Part shown: positions 1 to 8,929 of the stretch, in pieces | Position numbering within the stretch: position 1 is the stretch's first letter | How the letters are laid out: every line of letters begins with the position of its first letter | Assembly: GCA_964016985.1 (NCBI GenBank) | Contig: OZ024826.1 | Coordinates: 63,556,910-63,620,909, forward strand | DNA: 64,000 nucleotides | DNA from: Anodontia alba | Lineage: Eukaryota; Mollusca; Bivalvia; Lucinida; Lucinidae | Direction of reading: 5' to 3' | Notes under the pieces: generated by a model | The model's database searches: none | Told to the model about the DNA's origin: nothing | What the model saw: only the letters and a program-made list of their open reading frames with translations | Program-made: the position numbers and the translations under genes

Positions 1-1497
1 CCGCGGTCTCAAGCTGACAGAGCAGGTTATGAAAATCCTGGAGAGGATTGTGGACGGCCTCATCAGACAGTTGGTGTCAATCGACTATTCCCAGTTTGGC
101 TTCGTCCCAGGCAGAGGCACTACAGTCGCAATCTTTGTTGTCAGGCAGCTGCAAGAGAAGTATCTAGCTGCCAATAAGAGACTCTACATGGCTTTCGTAG
201 ACCTGGAGAAGGCGTTTGATCGAGTACCTCGGAAGGTCATCTGGTGGGCGCTGAGAAAACTTGGTGTGGAGGAGTGGATTGTGCCACTGGTGCAGGGGAT
301 GTATGCAAATGCACGGAGCCGTGTCCGTGTTGGTGAGGGGTACAGTGAAGAGTTTGAAGTGAAGGTTGGTACCAAGGATCAGTACTCAGCCCACTGCTCT
401 TCATCATTGTGCTTGAAGCCTTATCACGAGAGTTCCGCTCTGGGGTCCCATGGGAGGACCTCTATGCCGATGACCTTGTTATCATCGCTGAATCGCTTGA
501 GGAATGTGTCAGGAGGCTCTTGACTTGGAAAGAAGCAATGGAGAAGAAAAGACTGAGAGTAAATGCAGGAAAGACAAAGATCATGATTTGCGGTACGGGA
601 CTGGACCTCCTGCAGAGTTCAGGCGAGTTTCCATGCGCTGTCTGTTGCACTGGAGTGGGCTGCAACAGCATCTTCTGCAATGGCTCCAAGCACTGGGTGC
701 ACAAGAAATGCAGTGGGCTTAAGCGCTTGAAAAAGGACCCTGACTATAGATGTACGCGGTGCCAGGGAACTGCATGCCCCTTAGATGGCAGACCACAGAA
801 GGAAGTCCAGGTCGGACCTGACAAGCTTGAGGTGGTAGCTTCCTTTTGCTACCTAGGAGACATGCTCTCAGCAGCAGGTGGCTGTGAACTTTCAACCACA
901 ACACGTGTGAAAACCGCCTGGAAGAAGTTCAAGAATCTGCTACCAGTCCTCTCTTCACACCACCTCTCTTTCAAAACACGTGGCCATGTGTACAGCTCTT
1001 GTGTGCGGAGCGCAATGCTCCATGCCAGCGAGACTTGGCCATTGACAAAGCCGAACTTCCAGTGTCTGCAGCGAAATGACAGGGCAATGATCAGACAGAT
1101 CTGCAATGTCAGGCCGCAAGACATTGTCACCACCAGGTCCAATGAGCTACTTGTGCGGCTTGGCATTGAGGATCTGGACCTCATTCTGAAGGAGAGAAGA
1201 CTTCGATGGTATGGACATGTGGAACGCTCCAGTGGTGCAATCAAGACAGCCTTTGACATACAGGTTGATGGAAAGCATGGGCCTGGGAGGCCCAAAATGA
1301 CATGGAAGCAGCTGACAGAGAGGGATTGCAGAGAGTGGAAGCTCTCGGCTATCAACCCTCATGATAGACGTACCTGGAGATCTGGTGTGAGATCTGCCAT
1401 GCGTGCAGCAAGCCAGCTATCTGGAAGGGGGCCCACTGATGTGGATGTTGCCCCTGTACCTGCACGTTAATCAAAAATCCGATTATGAATATATATG
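1..1497 (+). mobile_element. RTE-like non-LTR retrotransposon, copy 1 (enters from left edge)
   Basis: The element is cut at its 5' side by the window edge and runs to its natural 3' end. It encodes a reverse transcriptase followed by a PHD-like zinc finger and a C-terminal tail ending at 1470. A very short 3' UTR then gives way to an AT-rich ATATGAT-type tail near 1480-1497. Two further copies (about 43048-44095 on + and 61160-61446 on -) share the same 3' end and end in varied ATGAT or ATTATGAT repeats. Short tandem-repeat tails in place of poly(A) are usual for RTE-clade LINEs. The clade call is inference from tail type and protein style; the LINE identity is secure. Confidence 0.85.
2..1470 (+). 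pseudogene. LINE reverse transcriptase with embedded PHD-like zinc finger, frameshifted
   Basis: The product would copy the element RNA at the nicked target. The frame is open from base 2, so the N-terminal endonuclease lies outside the window. Motif A reads AFVDLEKAFDRV near base 190. Motif B (QGSVLSP type) is legible only after a shift near 370-376, where about four bases seem lost. Motif C is YADDLVII near 465-490. A cysteine/histidine block follows at about 629-765 (C-x2-C, C-x2-W-V-H-x3-C, C-x2-C spacing), resembling a PHD finger. The tail contains RLRWYGHVE and GPGRPKMTW, frequent in RTE-like LINE proteins, and stops at 1468-1470. Apart from the one frameshift the copy is well preserved. 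The zinc finger inside the post-palm region is unusual and recurs in the copy at 43 kb. Confidence 0.85.
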
Positions 1498-1796
1498 ATT
1501 ATCTATAGGTTAATGTATTGTGCAGTTAAAATGAAGTATTAATGGTCCCTCCTTCCACCCTCGCTCTTTTCTCCTAATTGTGTATTGTTTTACACATAAA
1601 AGAAACTGACACGTGATCATTTGAGCGGGAGGAATTACGTCACACAGGTAACTGTTTAAAGGGACCTTCTGAATTAAGACTTTATCACGACTGAAAGGTC
1701 GTTTTTCTGTGGAGGGTGAAAAACAGAATAGAATAGCACATTATCTGTAGGTAAAGTATTGATAGTTAAAATATATTTTACTTTTAAAAAACTTCA
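1497..1796 (+). mobile_element. DIRS terminal-repeat fragment
   Basis: This stretch matches the right part of the complete DIRS element at 61447-61785. It starts with the ICR half carrying CTATAGGTTAATGTATTGTG, lacks the second ICR half, and continues through AGAAACTGACACGTGATCA, CACACAGGTAACTG and GGGACCTTCTG to TTTTACTTTTAAAAAACTTC. It is diverged and has no internal coding sequence, so it is a terminal remnant. It abuts the 3' tail of the preceding LINE at the same DIRS position where another LINE fragment abuts at 61446. Confidence 0.75.
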
Positions 1797-4110
1797 TATT
1801 TATGAAACTTTACAGGTGCATGCATGACATTGAGACGGTGTGTCATGAACAAGGAAGACAACTCTTGCTTGTTTGGTTTTTGAATTATCTGCCTTTGACT
1901 TAGTTCCATATAGTAAACAGTGTCCGGGCCATAACTCCTAAACCGTATGGAATATATTTATGAAACTTTACAGATGCATGCATGACATTGAGACGATATG
2001 TCATGAACAAGGAAGACAACTCTTGCTTGTTTGGTTTTGGAATTATCTGCCCTTGACTTCGTTCCATATAGTAAACCATGTCCAGGCCATAACTCCTTAA
2101 CCCTATGTAATATATTTATGAAACTTTACAGGTGCATGCATGACATTGAGACGATGTGTCATAAACAAGGAAGACAACCCTTGCTTGTTTGGGTTTTGAA
2201 TTATCGGCCCTTGACTTAGTTCCATATAGTAAACCATGTGTGGGCCATAACTCCTAAACCATATGGGATATATTTATGAATTTCTACAGGTGCATGCATG
2301 ACATTGAGACAATGTGTCATGAACAAGGAAGACAACTTTTGCTTGTTTGGTTTTTGAATTATCTGCCCTTGACTTAGTTCCATATAGTAATTCGTGTCCG
2401 GGCCATAACTCCTAAACCATATGGATTATATTTATGAAACACATGACATTGAGACGATGTGTCATGAACAAGGAAGACAACTCTTGCTTGGTTGGTTTTT
2501 GAATTATCTGCCCTTGACTTAGTTCCATATAGTAAACCATGTCCGGGCCATAACTCCTAAACCGTATGGAATATATTTATGAAACTTTACAGGTACATGC
2601 ATGACATTGAGACGGTGTGTCATGAACAAGGAAGACAACTCTTGCTTGTTTGGTTTTGGAATTATCTGCCCTTGACTTAGTTCCATATAGTAAACCGTGT
2701 GTGGGCCATAACTCCTTAACCGTATGGAATATATTTATGAAACTTTACAGGTGCATGCATGACATTGAGATGATGTGTCGGGAACAAGGAAGACAACTCT
2801 TGCTTGTTTGGTTTTTGAATTATCTGCCCTTGACTTAGTTCCATAAAGTAAACTATGTCCGGGCCATAACTCCTTAACCGTATGGAATATATTTATGAAA
2901 CTTTACAGGTGCATGCATGACATTGAGACAATGTGTCATGAACAAGGAAGACAACTCTTGCTTGTTTGGTTTTTGAATTATCTGCCCTTGACTTAGTTCC
3001 ATATAGTAAACTGTGTCTGGGACATAACTCCTAAACAGTATGGAATATATTTATGAAACTTTATAGGTGCATTCATGATATTGAGATGATGTGTCATGAA
3101 CAAGGAATACAACTCTTTCTTGTTTGGTTTTTGAATTATCTGCCCTTGACTTAGTTCCATATAGTAAACCGTGTCCGGGCCATAACTCCTAAATCGTATG
3201 GAATATATTTATGAAACGCATGACATTGACATGATGTGTCATGAACAAGGAAGACAGCTCTTGCTTGTTTGGTTTTTGAATTATCTGCCCTTGACTTAGT
3301 TCCATATAGTAAACCGTGTGTGGGCCATAACTCCTAAACCATATGGAATATATTTATGAAACTTTACAGGTGCATGCATGACATTGAGACAATGTGTCAT
3401 GAACAAGGAAGACAACTCTTTCTTGTTTGGTTTTTGAATTATCTGCCCTTGACTTAGTTCCATATAGTAAACTGTGTCCGGGCCATAACTCCTAAACCGT
3501 ATGGAATATATTTATGAAACTTTACAGGTGCATGCATGACATTGAGATGATGTGTCATGAACATGGAAGACAACTCTTGCTTGTTTGGTTTTTGAATTAT
3601 CTGCCCTTGACTTAGTTCCATATAGTAAACCGTGTCCGGGCCATAACTCCTAAATCGTATGGAATATATTTATGAAATGCATGACATTGAGATGATGTGT
3701 CATGAACAAGGAAGACAGCTCTTGCTTGTTTGGTTTTTGAGTTATCTGCCCTTGACTTAGTTCCATATAGTAAACCGTGTCCGGGCCATAACTCCTAAAC
3801 TGTATGGAATATATTTATGAAACTTTACAGGTGCATGCATGACATTGAGACGATGTGTCATGAAAAGCAAGACAACTCTTTCTTGTTTGGTTTTTGAATT
3901 ATCTGCCATTGACTTAGTTCCATATAGTAAACCTAGTGTGGGCCATAACTCCTAAACCATATGGAATATATTTATATGAAAATTTACAGGTGCATGCATG
4001 ACCTTGAGGCGATATGTTATGAACATGGAAGACAACTCTTGCTTATTTGGTTTATAAATTATCTGCCATTGACTAAGTTCCATATAGTAAACCGTGTGTG
4101 GGCCATATCA
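1797..4110. repeat. Satellite-like tandem array, about 157-bp unit, about 15 copies
   Basis: Units begin near TATTTATGAAACTTTACAGG and run through CATGACATTGAGACGATGTG, GAACAAGGAAGACAACTC, TTATCTGCCCTTGACTTAG and GGGCCATAACTCC. Successive starts at 1797, 1954 and 2113 give a period of 157-159. Three units (about 2431, 3208 and 3670) lack about 15 bases after TTTATGAAA. The pair at 3208 and 3670 is 462 bases apart and shares further variants, so a three-unit block was duplicated. Short ORFs here are repeats of the same translated unit and are not genes. Confidence 0.93.
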
Positions 4111-4503
4111 ACCTTAATAATAACTTCATGCTGTACCTGTCACAATTACATATGTAACCTTTTTCTGAATGGCATTTTAGTGGGGGCATCCATGTCCTGT
4201 GGACACTTTTCTAGTCAAATCATACTTTTTTTATTTGGTATACAGATAGCAGCTGTGGAAGATGTTCATCCAAAATCATATCCAGTACCATGTCTTCCTC
4301 CCTCCCTCCCTCCCCCTCCCCTCACCTCCCCTCCCCCACACATACACCATGATCAGGATTTTAAGGTCATAGTCTTAATTTTTTATTTGATTGATAAGCG
4401 CGAGTTCAGGTGAGCTATCCTGCCTGACAACAGGTCTTGTTATAAGCCTGAACCAAGAGCATCTTCAGCTAATCAGGTATCAAAAGCTGAGTAAGTAAAA
4501 CAG
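4111..4503. other. Intergenic, with a CT-rich tract
   Basis: No gene is visible. A pyrimidine tract of CCTCC/CCCTCC repeats occupies about 4299-4340. The rest is AT-rich non-repetitive sequence. Confidence 0.5.
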
Positions 4504-5700
4504 CATTTAACAGGGATCAAGCTGGCTCAGAAATTTAGGGAGAAGTAACTTCTCCCTCCAGACAAAACAGGGAGAAGTTTTATAGGATGAAGGAGAAGTC
4601 AAGACTCGGTTCACCTATTGCCTTACTGAAAGCTCGACAATTTAGGACTCTTGACTCACTTTACTGCATTGTCTTGGGAATTTTTACCATATTGTCTTGG
4701 GAATTAACAAAGAAGGAAACAAATTCTACTGTAGACCTGTTCATTCTTACTTCTAAACCAATTAAATGATGCAAAGTAACACAGACATGAGTAGGGCAAA
4801 TACATTATATCTGGACACATAAGTTCATTCATATCTTTTTGGAAATTGACAATTCTTTTGAGTAGATACAGTCAAAACATCAAGGTCTGTGGGTCGGCCT
4901 CGGTGGCTCAGTTGGATGCGCCATCCGACTGGAGACCAGGAGGTCGCGGGTTCAACCCCCGCCGAGGTCGGCAACATTCTTTCGTGGAGATTGATCATGA
5001 AATATTTTCTACGGTCATTCTCTCCCTTCTGCTGATTCAAGAAGGGCAGTTGTCAGTTTCTGGCGAAAGAATGTGCACAATACTGGTTAACCGCTTAGAG
5101 GACTAAGCCTGCCCAGTAAACGTGTGGTTAGGTGAACTGACCGCGCTCGACATGACCCCATTGGGTTGACTGGGCCGTAAAACCTCAACACAAACAAATC
5201 AAGGTCTGTGGCTTGGTAAGTAAGCTATAAACATAATGGTAATAATAAATTTGTTAAACTAAAGTGTCTGCCAACTTCTAAACTTAGTTTTTGCACTTTT
5301 AATGCTGTTTCTGGCCAATTTTCAGCATGTAAATGGTTCATTTATGAAAAAACGGACACCCACGAAAACTAATGACATTGATGAAAACGATCTTTTGGTC
5401 ACTTAATAGGCGAACAGTTTTTCCTCCAAAACTTGTTAAATCACATCAACTGTCATTCAGTGGCATTTCTGATACATCTAACAACATTTTTCAACAGATT
5501 TTTACCTTTGCATGTTTGCTCATTTTTCACTGGATTTCTCCCAACAAAAAGTTCGTTTTGCACAAGTACTAGCTTTTTCAAAAGTTGCAAAAATGGAGGG
5601 CGAAGTTTTTGTCGCCCTCTGGGCTTCCCAGGGCGACTTTGAGCCCTCTAGGGCAACTATTTCGCCCCAGTCACCCTGTAGCTTGATCCCTGATTTAATG
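4504..5700. mobile_element. Candidate TIR element interrupted by a SINE
   Basis: The left edge (ACAGGGATCAAGCT at 4509-4522) is inverted at the right edge (AGCTTGATCCCTG near 5679-5691), each followed by an AT-rich CATTTAA/TTTAATG stretch. A short hairpin GGGAGAAG...CTTCTCCC lies just inside at about 4538-4580. Its reverse complement recurs at 32307-32370. There is no transposase, and the SINE at 4893-5197 lies within. This is a tentative non-autonomous DNA element. Confidence 0.4.
4893..5197 (+). mobile_element. tRNA-derived SINE, family 1, full length
   Basis: The 5' head is tRNA-like: an A box (TGGCTCAGTTGG) and a B box (GGTTCAACCCC) sit in a region ending CCGAGGTCGG, followed by a conserved body (TTCAAGAAGGGCAGTTGTCA, GGTTAACCGCTTAGAGGAC) and the tail CCTCAACACAAACAAA. 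An exact 14-bp target-site duplication, ATCAAGGTCTGTGG, lies at 4879-4892 and 5198-5211. This is an SINE driven by an internal Pol III promoter, not a functional tRNA gene: the head lacks a clean acceptor end and is fused to the body. Confidence 0.95.
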
Positions 5701-5956
5701 GCAATTTCATTAAAATGATACATTTTCATACTTGAGAATCACCAATTCATATATTGAGTTGTTCAGTATGGACAACCTCCTGGAAGATGAGATGAAGGTA
5801 GTATAAGAATTCCTATTCCAAAGGTGGCTAAAGTCGTATTTGGACTATGACATATACAGAATGATGGTTCAGCAGGTACAGCTACAATCTTATCCACTCT
5901 CTTACCCAAACTTTGCTGTCTGCAAATCATCACATAATACATACATGTAGCTATGA

Positions 5957-6383
5957 ATAAGAGGGGTATCTACATGGCTCCAGATAAGAGGGGGTAGAGG
6001 GGTATCTACCTGGCTCCAGACAAGAGGGGGTAGAGGGTATCTACCTGGCTCCAGATAAGAGGGGGTAGAGGGGTATCTACCTTGCTCCAGATAAGAGGAG
6101 GTAGAGGAGTATCTACCTGGCTCCAGATAAGAGGGGGTAGAGGGGGTATCTACATGGCCCAGAAAAGAGGGGGTAGAGGGGTATCTACATGGCTGCAGAT
6201 AAGAGGGGGTAGAGGGGTATCTACAGATAAGAGGGGGTAGATATCTACAGATATCCAGATAAGAGGGGGTAGAGGGGTATCTACATGGCTCCAGATAAGA
6301 TGGGTAGAGGGGTATCTACATGGCTGCAGATAAGAGGGGGTAGAGGGGTATCTACATGGCTCCAGATAAGAGGGGGTATACAC
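5957..6383. repeat. Minisatellite, about 36-bp unit
   Basis: About eleven copies of a unit containing GGGGTATCTACATGGCTCC and AGATAAGAGGGGGTAGA follow one another, with starts at 5966, 6002 and 6037. Some copies are shortened (about 6220-6260). The long reverse-strand frame here is the translated minisatellite. Confidence 0.93.
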
Positions 6384-6500
6384 ATAGTTTTCTTATTTCT
6401 CATGGAATGCATCAAGGCATTCCTAATTGGTACCACAACATAGGTTTTGTACTTTTCTTACTTCTTCTAGTGCCTTATCTGGGACAATGTATCTAATTAA

Positions 6501-6690
6501 CCCTTGTCCTGCTGAATAAATTAAGTTTCCACACCCATTTCTAATTTTCAGCCAATCAGATAACTTGATGAAGGTTGCTGATATAAATTCACATACTTAA
6601 TGGCAAACAGTTCAGATCCACATCAGTTGGCTTCTTTGGATCTACACTGTTTGCAAAGGCAGGGTATATCCGGGTTCAGCAGGACAAGGG
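6501..6690. mobile_element. piggyBac-type MITE, copy 1
   Basis: Perfect 16-bp terminal inverted repeats, CCCTTGTCCTGCTGAA at 6501-6516 and its complement at 6675-6690, are flanked on both sides by TTAA (6497-6500 and 6691-6694). TTAA targets plus CCC termini are the piggyBac signature. The 190-bp interior has no coding capacity and contains a GATCCACATC/GGATCTACACTG inverted segment shared with the copy at 39881. Confidence 0.88.
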
Positions 6691-6703
6691 TTAAACCTTT
6701 ATG

Positions 6704-6734
<31 letters not shown>
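6704..6734. repeat. Poly(A) tract
   Basis: A run of 31 A lies ten bases after the MITE's flanking TTAA. No retroelement body is recognised immediately upstream. Confidence 0.9.
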
Positions 6735-6735
<1 letters not shown>

Positions 6736-7116
6736 ATAGGTAGTCATTAGAAGCACATCACCGAGGCACTTCTAATGAATAGCACAACATACTGGTATAT
6801 ATTTTTGTGGAGAAATAAGAGAAATATCACATTCTGTTTGGAACAAAAAGTGTCTTAAGTCGAGGTATGAAAAGCCCAATCAGAAAGTGCAGGATGATCT
6901 GCATCTTTGCTATTTGTGTACACAGTCTTTTCTACCCATTTACAGAATCCTCGCAGTCCATAACTCTAAATATTAGATGGGTTGCCATAATTACCTGGAT
7001 ACTCCTTGTATCAAGAGTTAGGAATTATCATCAAGTTGTTGGTTGGTTTTTCTGTAGCTAGGCTCAGGAAAATATCAGCAGAAATTTTACCCGAACTTGT
7101 TTGCATTATTTTTCAG
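6735..7116. other. Putative intron end
   Basis: No repeat is recognised. The stretch ends in TTGCATTATTTTTCAG, a good polypyrimidine tract and AG acceptor, immediately before the candidate exon. Confidence 0.4.
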
Positions 7117-7244
7117 AAAAATATGATTATGTAGGCAGACTATTAAAGCCTGGTGAACAGCCACGAGATTATTCTTCCGATACTGAAGATGAACAACAAG
7201 AGGAATCAAAAGAAAAAGGAGAAAGTGAAAAGAAAACAGACTAA
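7117..7244 (+). CDS. Candidate terminal exon of a host gene (unidentified), partial
   Basis: An acceptor-like TTTTTCAG ends at 7116. Two bases that would complete a split codon are followed by 41 codons and TAA at 7242-7244. The peptide begins KYDYVGRLLKPGEQPRDY and becomes a charged, low-complexity E/K/S tail (about residues 18-41). This looks like the cytoplasmic or disordered C terminus of a conserved small protein, but I cannot name it. It is the only stretch here with splice-site context and no recognised repeat character. The downstream AT-rich sequence would be the 3' UTR; an AATAAA occurs near 7995. The upstream exons are not visible in this window. It could be a chance reading frame. 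Confidence 0.5.
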
Positions 7245-7805
7245 CAAATCCTAAATTAATATATATTTTTACATGTTAATTTGTTCATATCATGCTGAAT
7301 GTAAATAATTCTATGTGTTCCTGAGAGATGCCATTGATTATTCCAATTTTTAACTATGTTAAAGTTAATTAAATTGCATTTTCCTTAACATGTGAACTAT
7401 ATACAAGTTTATGTGTTTTATGTCCAGTGGCCATTTTGTTTATGGCAAAATTTTAAAGTAGGAAATTTTTTAATGACAACTCGCACCAACAGGGAAAGAA
7501 GACACCAGTAGGGAAAGAAAAACCTGTTTGAGCTTGTCTCTTTTCTGGCCTTGTAAAGGGACATAGGACATGTAGCATGGGTGGGAGTGGCAACATGCAA
7601 TTGAAATACCTCTTCTCCTATCATTTCTTTACTTAATCAATGAAGATGAGAGCTTGGCAAGTCCATGCATGCTGGCAAAGATTAATAGATTATAAATAGA
7701 ATGACCCTTGAGAGCATTGAACACACATTCAAAGTCAAAAATAGCTGAAGTGTCTAAAACATATGATTGAAGTAGCAAATGCTGTTAGTTACAATCAAAA
7801 TTTTA
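7245..7805. other. Possible 3' UTR and flank
   Basis: AT-rich sequence with no supported coding region or recognised repeat. If the exon at 7117-7244 is real, its 3' UTR starts here. Confidence 0.35.
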
Positions 7806-8165
7806 TTCTGCAAGGATTATCTTCCCCTGTCCCTGTGCTGTATATATGTATGAAATCATGATATTGTTAAACAACTTCTCTTTTGAACCATTTCGCCAAT
7901 TTTCACCAAATTTCATGGTGTTCCTTCTGTTGAGACAGGATTTAGAGTTTGTTTAAATGGTCATGCTCCATTGGTTGTCATACCCATGTATAGAAAATAA
8001 AAAAATAATAAAATGCATTCTTCTTCTTCAAAACCAAGAACTGCTCAAATTTTTATCCTTTCATTAGTTGCAATGACAGGATTGGGAAAATGTTGCATAA
8101 CATCTGCATATCTACAGTGGCTGTTACACTCAGGTGAGCAAGCAGTGGCTCATGGGCCTCTTGTC
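7806..8165 (+). mobile_element. Array-element right-end fragment (type E)
   Basis: The fragment shares CCAATTTTCACCAAATTTCA and the 'concerning ... CCATTG' segment with the E-type units at 22028-22882. It ends with CTCAGGTGAGCAAGCAGTGG then CTCATGGGCCTCTTGTCTG, the hairpin-type right end of that family. The left part is missing. Confidence 0.65.
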
Positions 8166-8439
8166 TGTCTTTTCTAAAGTTGGTTTTTTCTTACTATCTA
8201 TTTAAGTATCCAGAAGTAATGTCTATAATGAAAGTTTCTTGGAAGAACCTTTGCTGACTTCTCCCAAAAGCTGCAGTCTTCTCAGTAAAGTGGTTATGGG
8301 ATGAGGTTTTAGTAAATTTCATTTCCTTGAAAAACTTGTCCCATAAGTTCCACTTTTATGTACTGTATTAATAGTTTGCCATCAGATCAATGCATGACTG
8401 AAGGTGAATTATGTATGTCATTTAAGGGGGACTGATATA

Positions 8440-8600
8440 CTTTCAAGGGAAGTAACTCTGTCAAAATTGATTTGTCTCCCTTCTGAAGGGTTTTATGTGC
8501 AGGAGAGCAAACAGGAAGGGGTTTTATGTGCAGGAGAGCAAACAGGAAGGTACATAAGTTGTCTCCCTGGTGAAAAATGGCAGAACATTTACAGTGTGTA
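8440..8600. repeat. Dispersed 'AGCAAACAGGAAG' repeat with short tandem duplication
   Basis: GGTTTTATGTGCAGGAGAGC followed by AAACAGGAAG occurs twice in a row (about 8488-8549), ending in GTTGTCTCCCT. Related segments lie at 25850-26060, 27425-27620 and 34700-34885. In those, CTCCCTTTTGAAAAAGGG and AGGAAAGAATTTGCTCC form inverted pairs, suggesting a hairpin MITE family. No protein is supported. Confidence 0.55.
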
Positions 8601-8929
8601 TCCATTCTTCTCAAAGTATGCCCAAGTTTGTAGTTTTCATGTGGAAAACTAACCATAAATATCACTTTAAAATCCAGGTAATTTCCTTTCTTGTTTTACT
8701 ATACATGAGTCTAGATTCTGACAGCTCTAAAGCAGCAGGCACATCTCTAGGTATACACAGTCTCCTTTAAAGATTTTTGCAGGAGACCCCTTTATACACA
8801 AATCAGTGTAAGAGCATCTTTAATGTAGTGTTCATCCTTATACTGACATGGTTTCAAGTATACATGTATTTACAGTTGAATGGAATGGTGGACAAAATAA
8901 ATCTCGAGTTCACGTTAAAAACTGATCAT

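Noticed and set aside
849..1355. Long antisense ORFs over the RTE-like LINE
   Set aside because: They are shadows of the well-supported sense RT frame; the same applies at 43451-43786 and 46160-46543.
2031..2838. Two 62-codon ORFs with near-identical products
   Set aside because: They are translations of successive satellite units and have no coding signature.
1797..4110. CRISPR-like array of regular repeats
   Set aside because: The whole 157-bp unit is conserved with no variable spacers; it is a eukaryotic satellite.
4299..4340. Promoter-like CT-rich element
   Set aside because: It is a simple CCTCC pyrimidine tract with no adjacent transcript evidence.
4893..4970. tRNA gene
   Set aside because: A and B boxes belong to a SINE head fused to a SINE body and flanked by a TSD; the same holds at 15576, 24385, 32966 and 42201.
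6150..6383. Minus-strand ORF with Pro/Tyr-rich repeats
   Set aside because: It is the 36-bp minisatellite read in a frame that happens to stay open.
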